Source: Falsiroseomonas sp038250135
GTDB lineage: Bacteria > Pseudomonadota > Alphaproteobacteria > Acetobacterales > Acetobacteraceae
Direction: 5' to 3'
DNA: 16,034 nt
NCBI GenBank assembly: GCA_038250135.1
Contig: JBBSCP010000066.1
Coordinates: 1 to 16,034 of the forward strand
Shown here: positions 1-7,099 of the stretch, piece by piece
Layout: every line of letters starts with the position of its first letter
How positions within the stretch are numbered: position 1 is the stretch's first letter
Notes under the pieces: generated by a model
Databases searched by the model: none
Seen by the model: only the letters and a program-made list of their open reading frames with translations
What the model was told of the DNA's origin: nothing
Program-made: the position numbers and the translations under genes

Positions 1-223
1 GCGCCGCAGCGTCTCGAAGCGTGCCGTCCCCGCCGGCGACGAACACGACCTCCGCGTCGCTGGCTTCGATGGCCGCCCATTGTTCCTCAAGCGACGCGCC
101 TTCGCTTCCGGCGTCGCCGAGGGCGAAGCCGGACGCCGCAAGCGCCGTCATCAAGGCGGCACGGGGCTGCTTGAGGCTGGTGAGACTGCCGGCCTTGTCG
201 TTGACGACGAGGGCTGCCTTCAC
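1..223 (-). CDS. Diacylglycerol kinase family lipid kinase, N-terminal fragment
   Basis: Partial gene, cut by the left edge; 74 residues are visible. The reading opens with a beta-strand-like ALVVNDKAGS segment (residues 4-13) and reaches the family hallmark GGDGT at residues 64-68, inside VFVAGGDGTLRDAAA. This is the ATP-binding signature of the DAGK catalytic domain shared by diacylglycerol, sphingosine and YegS-type lipid kinases, which phosphorylate a lipid hydroxyl at the membrane. The start is GTG at 223. An in-frame TGA lies 15 codons upstream with no ATG, GTG or TTG between, so this is the only conventional start. No strong Shine-Dalgarno precedes it. It is transcribed away from the micro-ORF at 472. 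The exact substrate cannot be told because the lipid-binding C-terminal half is outside the window. Confidence 0.8.
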   Translation of the reverse strand, partial: MKAALVVNDKAGSLTSLKQPRAALMTALAASGFALGDAGSEGASLEEQWAAIEASDAEVVFVAGGDGTLRDAAA

Positions 224-363
224 TGGATCGCCGCGCGTTTCACTGAATGACTTCGCCGCTGGCGCTCATCGCGTGGTCACCGGCGGGGCATCGCTCATCC
301 TGTCGCGAAGAGCGATCATTGAATTTTCGTCCCGAGGGAGATTAGCGCAGCGCAAGCGCGTGT

Positions 364-457
364 GCTTCCAAACGTGCGATGAGCGCCCTGGTTGCACCTA
401 TAAAACCCGGCGGTGCAACCCGGCAAGGCGTTGTGCGTTTCAGGAGCGCTTCCAAAC
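364..457. repeat. 10-bp direct repeat flanking the dyad
   Basis: GCTTCCAAAC occurs at 364-373 and again at 448-457. The copies are 84 bp apart and bracket the 390-420 inverted repeat. The second copy lies just upstream of the AAGGAG ribosome binding site of the micro-ORF. It may be a pair of binding half-sites, or chance. Confidence 0.3.
390..420. repeat. Perfect 9-bp inverted repeat with TATAAA in the spacer
   Basis: The arms GGTTGCACC (390-398) and GGTGCAACC (412-420) are perfect reverse complements, separated by 13 bp that include TATAAA (399-404). The arm centres are 22 bp apart, about two helical turns, which suits a dimeric repressor or activator. The same sequence could instead fold as a 9-bp RNA stem with a 13-nt loop. 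It lies about 50 bp upstream of the micro-ORF at 472 and about 165 bp upstream of the minus-strand lipid kinase start. The TATAAA could serve as a -10 box, but I see no good -35 at the right distance. The repeat is seen directly; its function is not known. Confidence 0.6.
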
Positions 458-471
458 ACAAGGAGATCTCC

Positions 472-549
472 ATGCGCGGCGTCCTGGTTTCGCTCGTGAG
501 TAGCCCTGTCCCGATCATCGTCGGCCTGTATTTTTTCGGAGTATTGTAA
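472..549 (+). CDS. Possible 25-residue hydrophobic small membrane protein
   Basis: A 26-codon ORF, ATG at 472 to TAA at 547-549, encodes a 25-residue peptide. After a single early arginine (residue 2) it has no charged residues. It is rich in V, L, I, F, G and S and ends in GLYFFGVL, which would make one short membrane-spanning segment. An AAGGAG Shine-Dalgarno (460-465) sits 6 nt before the ATG, among the best ribosome sites in the window. A short GC-rich stem (551-556 with 564-569) begins one base after the stop. I do not recognise the family. It is not evidently CydX or KdpF, and no cydAB or kdp genes are visible nearby. The ribosome site and composition favour a real small gene, but 25 codons can arise by chance in a region with decayed sequence. 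Confidence 0.5.
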   Translation: MRGVLVSLVSSPVPIIVGLYFFGVL

Positions 550-550
550 G

Positions 551-569
551 GCCTGCTCTGGAGGCAGGC
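551..569. other. Short hairpin after the micro-ORF stop
   Basis: GCCTGC (551-556) pairs with GCAGGC (564-569) across a 7-nt loop. The stem starts one base after the micro-ORF's TAA. There is no run of T after it, so it is not a convincing intrinsic terminator, but it could protect a transcript end or attenuate transcription. Confidence 0.3.
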
Positions 570-670
570 GGCAGCCAGGCTTGATGGGCCTTCGGTGCGA
601 CAATCCGGAGTTTCTGGCTCCACCTCCACCGCCACCTCGACGGCAAGCGATAGCGTGTAGGCCGGATCGT

Positions 671-959
671 TTAGCCACCGTCGACAGGCACCGCCTTTTG
701 CACGCCGCGCACTGCCTCCATCATCAGGAGAGCGAAGCCACGGCCAACGCCGAAACCGGGCGCCAGTGCTACTGCGGTCTTCAACGCGCGGGCAAGCGCC
801 CCGCCGCTTCGTCGACCGCCCCTTCCGGATCGGCACAGTTGCGCTCGATCACGAGGCTGAAATCGGGGATCTCGGCCGTGAGCATCGCGCCGGGCAGCAG
901 CACCCGCGCCAGGTTTTCGCGGACGCCGCAACCGCTTTTCGCGGACGCCGCAACCGCAG
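671..959 (-). pseudogene. Broken minus-strand gene of unknown family
   Basis: Two minus-strand frames join into one plausible protein. The upstream part, from about 960 to a TGA at 781-783, reads through LARVLLPGAMLTAEIPDF and then VIERNCADPEGAVDEAAG. It has strongly G/C-ending codons, as in real genes of this window. The downstream part, in a frame offset by one base, reads ALARALKTAVALAPGFGV and LLMMEAVRGVQKAVPVDGG and stops with TAA at 671-673. A single-base shift near 783-810 would join them. The upstream end is disrupted by a 22-bp tandem duplication at 914-957, which also breaks frame, and no start or ribosome site is seen. Beyond 671, coding-like text in a third frame (about 580-665) may be more of the same relic. 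I do not recognise the family. The relic status is inferred from codon use and peptide character. Confidence 0.4.
914..957. repeat. Perfect 22-bp tandem duplication
   Basis: The unit at 914-935 is repeated exactly at 936-957; each copy starts TTTTCGCGGACGCCGC and ends AACCGC. Because 22 is not a multiple of three, the second copy shifts every reading frame through it, including the minus-strand relic here. The absence of any mismatch between the copies suggests a recent slippage event. Confidence 0.85.
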
Positions 960-1076
960 CGCAACATCAGCGTTGACCCGGCACGCTCTCGCGCCGCGCC
1001 CCCCGGCGCCAGGGCAACGACCACCGCGCCGCTCGCCCCCCCTGATCGCGGCAGAACGCCACGAGGAGGCTGAACC

Positions 1077-2666
1077 ATGTCGATCCTTTTCTCGGCGCTC
1101 CCGCCCAGGCCACCCCGCGCAATCGTCACCGGCCAGCCTTGGGGCCGCAGGGCCCTGCTGCGCGGCGCGCTGGTGGCGCCGGCGCTGCTGCTGACCAACA
1201 TCGACAGCAACCCGAACACCCTGTGGTCCAGCGAAGGCCCGAGCTCCAGCGACTTCGGCCCGGACACGGTGCAGGAATTGGCGCGCCTGCTCGCGGCCCG
1301 GCCGCACAGGCCACGCGAGGCTCCCCTGCCGCCCGCCTTCGCGCAGCTCGACTACGACGGCTATCGCAAGATCCGCTTCGATGCGGCACAGGCCATCTGG
1401 GCCGAGGCCGGCCTGCCATTCCAGCTTCAGCCGCACCATCGCGGCTTCCTGTTCCAGCCGCGTGTCGAGCTGTTCGAAGTGGCCGACGGCCGCGCCGTGC
1501 CGATCCGCTTCCAGCGCGACCAGTTCCGCTATGAGGGCGTGGCGCCGCCCGCGGAGGATGATGATCTCGGCTTCGCGGGCTTCCGCCTGCTCTACCCGCT
1601 CAACCGCGCCGATCATTTCGATGAAGTGTGCAGTTTCCTCGGCGCCAGCTACTTCCGCGCGATCGGACGCGGCCATGTTTATGGCCTGTCGGCGCGCGGC
1701 TTGGCGATTGGCACGGCCGAGGCCGGGGGTGAGGAATTCCCGGCCTTCACGGCCTTCTGGCTGGTCCGACCGAAGCCGGGCGAGACCGCCTTCACGCTGC
1801 ATGCGCTGCTGGAATCGGAGAGCCTGACGGGTGCCTTTCGCTTCATCGTCACGCCCGGCGACTCCACGGCGATGGAAGTGGCGAGCACGCTGTTCCCCCG
1901 CCGCGCTGTGCCGCGCATCGGCGCGGCACCGGGCACCAGCATGTTCTTCTTCGGACCTCAGGACCGGACGGGCGTGAGCGACTATCGCCCCGCCGTGCAT
2001 GATTCGGATGGGCTGCTGATGACTACCGGAAAGGGCGAGCAGCTGTGGCGGCCGCTGACCAACCCGCAGGCGTTGCAGGTCAGCGGCTTCCAGGATGCCA
2101 GCCCGCGCGGCTTCGGCCTGCTGCAACGCACGCGCAGCTTTGCCAGCTTCCAGGACATCGAGGCAGCCTACCACCGCCGTCCGGGCCTGTGGGTGGAGCC
2201 GATGGATGATTGGGGGCCGGGCGAGGTGCAACTCGTCGAGATCCCAACCCGCTCAGAGGTTCACGACAATATCGTCGCCGCCTGGTCGCCGCGCGGCGGT
2301 CTGAGTGCGGGCAACGCAGCCGCCTTTCGCTACCGTCTGCACTGGCGCGGGGGCGCCCCCGGCGATGCCAGGCTGCTGCGCTTCGACACGACGCGCATGG
2401 GCAGCATCGGGCAGGCGCCACTGCCGCACTTCGTCCTCGACACCTCCGCCCTCGGGCCGCTTTCGGCCGAGGGCGCTACGGCGGCGCTCACGGCCAGCGC
2501 CGGGCAGGTGAAGGATGCCGTCGTTCAGGCCAATCCGGAAACGGGCGGCCTGCGGCTGAGCTTCAGTCTGCAACCGGGCCGGGCACGGCTGGTAGAACTG
2601 AGCGCGCGGCTGCTGCGCGGCGCGACGCCGCTATCGGAAAGCTGGGCCTTCCGATGGACGGGCTGA
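1077..2666 (+). CDS. opgG: Glucan biosynthesis protein, OpgG/OpgD (MdoG) family
   Basis: This 529-residue protein matches the periplasmic OpgG/OpgD family, which acts with OpgH to make and shape osmoregulated periplasmic glucans. Family blocks in order: LGFAGFRLLYPLN (164-176), a run around FLGASYFRAIG continuing as GHVYGLSARGLAIG (188-212), GEEFPAFTAFW (218-228), TSMFFFGPQ (287-295), YRPAVHDSDGL (303-313), RGFGLLQR (344-351) and VELVEIP-like VQLVEIP (384-390) before HDNIVAAWSP. Length is normal. The ATG at 1077 has a GAGGAGG ribosome site (1063-1069) 7 nt upstream. The N-terminus carries twin arginines (R24-R25) in GRRALLRGALVAPALLL, resembling a Tat signal as in OpgD, but no clear AxA cleavage site follows. 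It overlaps opgH by 13 bp, so the two are co-translated. E. coli has separate OpgG and OpgD; only one such gene is seen here. Confidence 0.95.
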   Translation: MSILFSALPPRPPRAIVTGQPWGRRALLRGALVAPALLLTNIDSNPNTLWSSEGPSSSDFGPDTVQELARLLAARPHRPREAPLPPAFAQLDYDGYRKIRFDAAQAIWAEAGLPFQLQPHHRGFLFQPRVELFEVADGRAVPIRFQRDQFRYEGVAPPAEDDDLGFAGFRLLYPLNRADHFDEVCSFLGASYFRAIGRGHVYGLSARGLAIGTAEAGGEEFPAFTAFWLVRPKPGETAFTLHALLESESLTGAFRFIVTPGDSTAMEVASTLFPRRAVPRIGAAPGTSMFFFGPQDRTGVSDYRPAVHDSDGLLMTTGKGEQLWRPLTNPQALQVSGFQDASPRGFGLLQRTRSFASFQDIEAAYHRRPGLWVEPMDDWGPGEVQLVEIPTRSEVHDNIVAAWSPRGGLSAGNAAAFRYRLHWRGGAPGDARLLRFDTTRMGSIGQAPLPHFVLDTSALGPLSAEGATAALTASAGQVKDAVVQANPETGGLRLSFSLQPGRARLVELSARLLRGATPLSESWAFRWTG

Positions 2667-4504
2667 ACGCCCGCACCGCCGATACCGCATGGCTGCCGGC
2701 GGAGGCCCCCTTGGCGATGCCGGTGCAGGATCTGGCTTCGGCGCCGGCGACGGCACCGCCTCCTCCAGCCAGCGATGCCGGCATGGCGTGGCGACGGGCC
2801 TTGGTGCTTTGCGGCACTCTGGCGCTGACCGCGCTTGGCACGGCGGGGATGTGGCAGGTGCTGGGGCTGGCACGCTGGACCTTCGTCGGCCTGCTGATGG
2901 CGGGGCTGTTCGCGGTGCTGACACTGTGGATCGCCCTGGCCTTCGTGAGCGCCTGCGCCGGCTTCGCCTCGCTGTGCCTGGCCTATGCGCGGGGCGTGCC
3001 CTCGCTGCGGTCTGTCCCAACGGCCACACGCACGGCTTTGCTGATGCCCCTGTACAACGAGGGCGTGCCGGCGGTCGAGGCGGCGCTGGCCGCGATGCGC
3101 CACGCCCTGGCCGACAGCGGTGCCGGAGCGCGGTTCGATGTCTGGATTCTCAGCGACAGCACCGAGGCCACCCATCGCACCGCGGAGCGTGACGCGGTGC
3201 GGCGCCTGCGCGCCAGCCCCGGCCCCGAAGTGTTCTATCGCCACCGCACCGCGAACGAGGGCCGCAAGGCCGGCAACATCGCCGAATGGGTGCGCCGTTT
3301 CGGCGCCGCCTACGACACCTTCCTGATCCTCGATGCCGACAGCGTGATGGAGGCCGAGACGCTGCTCGCCCTCGTCGCGCAGATGGAAGGCGAGCCGCGC
3401 CTTGGCCTGTTGCAGACTCTGCCGCTGCTGCATGGCGGCACCACGCTGTTTGCCCGTACGCAACAATTTGCCGGCCAGGTCTATGGCCCGCTGATCGCCG
3501 CCGGCATCGCCTGGTGGCATGGCGCCGAGAGCAACTACTGGGGCCACAACGCGCTGATCCGCACACGTGCCTTCGCCGACACGGCCGGGCTGCCGCGCCT
3601 GCCGGGCCGCAAGCCCTTCGGCGGCGACATCCTGAGCCATGATTTCGTCGAGGCCGCGCTGCTGCGCCGCGCCGGCTGGGGCGTGCGCCTGCTGCCACTG
3701 CTCGGCGGCAGTTATGAGCGCGGGCCGGAGACACTGCCCGACATGGCCGTGCGCGACCGCCGCTGGTGCCAGGGCAACCTTCAGCACGCCGGCGTGGTCG
3801 GCGCGGCCGGCCTGCATCCGCTCAGCCGGCTGCACCTCGTCAGCGGTATCGCCGCCTATGCCAGCGCGCCGCTGTGGCTGGGCTTCCTGCTGCTGGGCAT
3901 CGCCGTGTCGTTGCAGGCGCGCTTTCTCAAGCCCGACTATTTTCCGAACGCCCGTTCGCTGTTCCCGCACTGGCCCGTGGTCGACGCCGAACGCGCGATA
4001 TGGGTGCTGGGCGGGACGCTTCTGCTGTTGCTGGCGCCCAAGATCCTTGCGACCGTCGCCCACGCCTTCTCGCCGCAGCGGCCGCGCGGCCTCCTGGCGT
4101 GGCTGGCGCTGGGGCCGAGCCTGGTGTTGGAGATCCTGCTCTCCGGCCTGCTCTCGCCGGTCACGATGCTGACCCAGACGGCGCAGATCTGGCAGGTGCT
4201 GCGCGGCGCCGATGGCGGTTGGATGACGCAACGCCGAGACAGCCGCGGAATTTCGATGCCCGAAGCTTGGCGGCTCGGCTGGCGGCACTCGCTGCTCGGC
4301 CTGTTGCTGCTGGTGCTGGCGCTCTCGGTGGCGCCGATGCTGGCCGCCTGGATGGCGCCGGTGATTCTCGGCCTGCTGCTGGCGCCGGCGCTGATCTCGC
4401 TTACCGCCAGCATCGCGGCCGGGCAACGCCTGCGCCGGCTTGGCCTGCTGGCCGCCCCCAGCGAGACGGCGCCCTCGGCGATGCTGCGCGCCGCCGACGG
4501 CTGA
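2654..4504 (+). CDS. opgH: Glucan glucosyltransferase OpgH (MdoH)
   Basis: This 616-residue inner-membrane family 2 glycosyltransferase polymerises glucose from UDP-glucose and passes the glucan to the periplasm. The GT2 core lies between membrane segments: MPLYNEG (131-137), ILSDST (165-170), the metal-binding DAD (227-229), the HDFVEAALL block with D330/E333, and RRWCQGN (369-375), the (Q/R)xxRW-type product-binding motif. Two N-terminal membrane spans (about 47-70 and 76-106) precede the core and several follow it (about 392-590). E. coli OpgH is much longer (847 residues); this protein lacks part of the N- and C-terminal extensions, as is common in alphaproteobacteria. ATG at 2654 was chosen because the following APLAMPVQDL resembles the OpgH N-terminus and because it overlaps the opgG stop by 13 bp. 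The stop lies 6 bp from the convergent kinase stop, and no terminator is visible between them. Confidence 0.95.
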   Translation: MDGLNARTADTAWLPAEAPLAMPVQDLASAPATAPPPPASDAGMAWRRALVLCGTLALTALGTAGMWQVLGLARWTFVGLLMAGLFAVLTLWIALAFVSACAGFASLCLAYARGVPSLRSVPTATRTALLMPLYNEGVPAVEAALAAMRHALADSGAGARFDVWILSDSTEATHRTAERDAVRRLRASPGPEVFYRHRTANEGRKAGNIAEWVRRFGAAYDTFLILDADSVMEAETLLALVAQMEGEPRLGLLQTLPLLHGGTTLFARTQQFAGQVYGPLIAAGIAWWHGAESNYWGHNALIRTRAFADTAGLPRLPGRKPFGGDILSHDFVEAALLRRAGWGVRLLPLLGGSYERGPETLPDMAVRDRRWCQGNLQHAGVVGAAGLHPLSRLHLVSGIAAYASAPLWLGFLLLGIAVSLQARFLKPDYFPNARSLFPHWPVVDAERAIWVLGGTLLLLLAPKILATVAHAFSPQRPRGLLAWLALGPSLVLEILLSGLLSPVTMLTQTAQIWQVLRGADGGWMTQRRDSRGISMPEAWRLGWRHSLLGLLLLVLALSVAPMLAAWMAPVILGLLLAPALISLTASIAAGQRLRRLGLLAAPSETAPSAMLRAADG

Positions 4505-4510
4505 TTCGCC

Positions 4511-7000
4511 TCACGCTCGATCGAGGGGCAGGCGAATCTCGCAGACCAGGCCCGATTCCTCCCAATGCCGCTCGATCGCGCCGTCAAGCCGCGCGCAGAT
4601 GGTCTGGTCGATCAGGAAGGTGCCAAAGCGTGGCGTATCGGGCGCGCCGTCGCGTGGCGGTGCGCCTATCTCGCGCCAGGTCAGAACCAGCATGCCGTCG
4701 TCCCAACGCCAGGAAACCTCCAGCCGCCCCGCCGGCACCGACAATGCGCCGTATTTGACGGCGTTCGTGGTCAGCTCGTGCAGCGCCATCGACAAGGGCT
4801 CGGCGACATCGGGCGGCAGCATGACCACCGGGCCCGCGAGGTCGAGCCGGCTCTGCTGGCCCTGAGGTACCGCGGTGAAGGGGTTCAGCTCGTGGCGCAG
4901 CAATTCATCGAGCCGCGCGCCCGCCCAGCGATGATTGCCGAGCAGCGTCATCGTGCCTGCCAGCGCCTTGATGCGGGCCTCGAGGGTCTCGAGGAATTCG
5001 GCCTGCGTCTCGGCCGCGGTGATGCGCAGCAGGCCGAGCACCACGCTGAGCGCGTTCTTGGCCCGATGCTCGACCTCACGCGCCAATAATTCGGCCTCCT
5101 GCTCGGCGATCTTGCGCGGCGTGATGTCGTAGGCGACGCCAAGCAGCTGCGCGCCTGGGCCACCCTCCGGCGGCAGCAGGCGCGCCTTGACCACGACCCA
5201 GAAATTGAGCGGCGCTCCGCCCGGCTTTGGCCGCAGGATACGGAACTCGGTGCGCAGACTGCCGCTGCGATGTGCCACGGCCATCTCCCGGCGGACCCGG
5301 AAGCGGTCCTTCGGGTGCAGACGCGCCACAATATCCTCCAGCACGGGCTGGCCATCACTCGGATCGAAGCCCCAGAGCTCGATCATCTTGGCAGACCAAT
5401 TGAAGGCGCGGCTCGCCGGGTGCCACTCCCAGGTCCCGATGCCCACCGCCTCCTGCGCCAGGCGAAGCCGCGCATCGCTTTCCGCCAGTGCGACCTGGCT
5501 GGTCCGCAGCGGCGTCACGTCAACATGGGCTCCGCGCATCATCAGCGCCTTGCCATCCGGCCCGCGCTCGATCGTCGCCCGCGCAGCAATCCAGCGCATC
5601 GTGCCGTCCGGCGCGACGACGCGATAGGTCTGGCCGTAATCAGTGATTCCGCTGGTATCGGAGATTGCCTCGCGCAAGCCTGATTCGGCGCGTTCGCGGT
5701 CGTCAGGATGCAGCCGCCGCGCCCAATCCGCGTGGCTTTCGATCGCGGGCTGGGCCGGCAGGCCCTGGACGCGCATGTATTCGGGGGAACGATGGTTGAT
5801 GCCAGTGCGGATGTCGTATTCGAAAGTGCCGACAAGCCCGAAGCGTTCGGCGCGGACCAGGCGATCGGCATCACGGTCGGCCTTGACGCCCAGCGCCGCA
5901 TGGGCGCGCTGCAGGCGTCGCTGGTCGGCGCGGATGCGCAGGCTCAGCGCCAATAGCGCCAGCGTCGCCGGTAGGCCGAAGGCCAGATGGCCGACCATCT
6001 CTCGGCGCCATCCCCCGACGATCGCAGCCCGCGGGCGCAGGCTGACCGCGTAGATCGGAAAGCCATCCAACCGCCGAATGGCGATGAGGCTCTCACTGCC
6101 CTCCTCCGCGGTGGTGGAGCTATAGACCGCGCCAACGACGCCCCGCGCCGCGAGGTCATGGAACGGCGAACTCGGCGCGATCGGCGGCGACTGGCCAGTC
6201 TGGCCCGAGGTCCGGGCGAGGAGGTGCCCATCTTCCTTCACCAGGGCGAGCGTGATCCCGGGCGCCATCAGTTCACGCATGCCCTCCGCCACAGTATCGG
6301 GATTGACGGAGATGGAGACGACGCCGTCGAACTTGTTACTTTCAGGCAACAAATTGCCGGTGCTATGCCGCGGGCGAGCAATCGCAAAAAGAAAGCGATT
6401 GTCGAATCGGCCAACGAATTGGTGACTTACGTAAATGGCGGAGCTCGGGCTGTTTACCAGGCCCTGAAAGTAGTCCCGGTCGGCGAGCGAGCCCGTGCGT
6501 GGGACAGGGTAGATGCTCGTGGCGAGCAACGGTACGCCCTGCCGGTCGATGACAAAGGCAACATCACTCTGCGACAAGTCCGCAACGAGCGTCTGCAACT
6601 CGGTATGCAGCGCCCCCTCCGACTCGCGGATGGCGTCATCCGACAGGCCCCGCAGGCGGTCGTTCATCCGCCCGGCCGCGACGACATAGCCACCGAGTGT
6701 CCGTTCGCCAAACTCCGCCACGGCGGCGGCATCCCGTGCCAGCGCTTCAGCCGCATACGACCAGGCCGCTCGCCAGTTGAGCCAGCCGTCGCCGGCCAGC
6801 ATGCAAAGCGGCACCAGCACGGCCAAGAAAGGCAGGAGCGCTGAAAGGCGAGGGCTACCGCCTCCCGCCGCACGGCGCTTGTCGCCGGCAGCCTCCTTCG
6901 CCTCTGCCTCGCTGCGTCGCTCCTGAATGCCCGCCACGTCATTCATCCGATGTCGGTGCCGCGCGCCGCTGATACGCCGAGCAAACCAAAGTAATTTCAT
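4511..7000 (-). CDS. Membrane-bound HWE-family histidine kinase (dCache-PAS-PAS)
   Basis: 829 residues with the longest start. Order of parts: cytoplasmic leader; membrane span about 52-72; periplasmic double-Cache-like sensor about 80-330 with the typical DRDYFQGL (174-181); second span about 337-356; two PAS_3-type domains, about 385-497 (ending MMRGAHVDVT) and about 515-628 (ending GVAYDITPRK); then the kinase. The phosphoacceptor is H645 in EVEHRAKNA. The HWE hallmarks are H741 in LHELTTNAVKYGAL and W775-R-E777. No response regulator gene is adjacent. The start is uncertain: ATG at 7000 has no clear ribosome site and its first nine codons are AT-ending, unlike the rest. ATG at 6946 (residue 19) is an equally good choice and would place a TTGACG/AATTAC promoter-like pair (7019-7014 and 6996-6991) upstream. 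The ligand is unknown. Confidence 0.92.
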   Translation of the reverse strand: MKLLWFARRISGARHRHRMNDVAGIQERRSEAEAKEAAGDKRRAAGGGSPRLSALLPFLAVLVPLCMLAGDGWLNWRAAWSYAAEALARDAAAVAEFGERTLGGYVVAAGRMNDRLRGLSDDAIRESEGALHTELQTLVADLSQSDVAFVIDRQGVPLLATSIYPVPRTGSLADRDYFQGLVNSPSSAIYVSHQFVGRFDNRFLFAIARPRHSTGNLLPESNKFDGVVSISVNPDTVAEGMRELMAPGITLALVKEDGHLLARTSGQTGQSPPIAPSSPFHDLAARGVVGAVYSSTTAEEGSESLIAIRRLDGFPIYAVSLRPRAAIVGGWRREMVGHLAFGLPATLALLALSLRIRADQRRLQRAHAALGVKADRDADRLVRAERFGLVGTFEYDIRTGINHRSPEYMRVQGLPAQPAIESHADWARRLHPDDRERAESGLREAISDTSGITDYGQTYRVVAPDGTMRWIAARATIERGPDGKALMMRGAHVDVTPLRTSQVALAESDARLRLAQEAVGIGTWEWHPASRAFNWSAKMIELWGFDPSDGQPVLEDIVARLHPKDRFRVRREMAVAHRSGSLRTEFRILRPKPGGAPLNFWVVVKARLLPPEGGPGAQLLGVAYDITPRKIAEQEAELLAREVEHRAKNALSVVLGLLRITAAETQAEFLETLEARIKALAGTMTLLGNHRWAGARLDELLRHELNPFTAVPQGQQSRLDLAGPVVMLPPDVAEPLSMALHELTTNAVKYGALSVPAGRLEVSWRWDDGMLVLTWREIGAPPRDGAPDTPRFGTFLIDQTICARLDGAIERHWEESGLVCEIRLPLDRA

Positions 7001-7048
7001 TGCCGCTGGAGTTCGTCAAGCTGAAGCGATGGTCAAACCTGTAAGTCC

Positions 7049-7069
7049 AAAAATCAGTGCTTTGGCACT
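7049..7069 (-). terminator. Possible intrinsic terminator after ispDF
   Basis: Read on the minus strand, a 5-bp stem AGTGC-CAAA-GCACT (7069-7056) is followed after two bases by five T (7053-7049). It begins about 30 bp past the ispDF stop codon. The stem is short, so termination may be weak. If it works, the histidine kinase downstream needs its own promoter between 7048 and its start. Confidence 0.4.
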
Positions 7070-7099
7070 TGCTGTAGCGGCAAACCGAGCCACCTTCTG

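Noticed and set aside
21..503. A 160-codon plus-strand open frame at the left edge
   Set aside because: Its first half is antisense to the lipid kinase with the GGDGT motif. The rest crosses the dyad and the micro-ORF ribosome site without domain character.
849..2231. A 460-codon minus-strand open frame over opgG and its upstream region
   Set aside because: It is mostly the antisense of opgG, with typical antisense composition. Only the part beyond opgG (below about 960) has coding-like text, and that is treated as the relic.
2525..4426. A 633-codon minus-strand open frame antisense to opgH
   Set aside because: Same artefact: Q/R/H/G-rich translation with no domain, lying over an intact glycosyltransferase gene.
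5987..6844. A 285-codon plus-strand open frame inside the histidine kinase
   Set aside because: It is antisense to the conserved Cache sensor and membrane segments of the kinase, and its translation resembles no family.
7058..7080. A TGGCAC-TTGC sigma54-like sequence upstream of the kinase
   Set aside because: The GG and GC elements are not at the required 10-bp spacing, and the orientation points away from the kinase.
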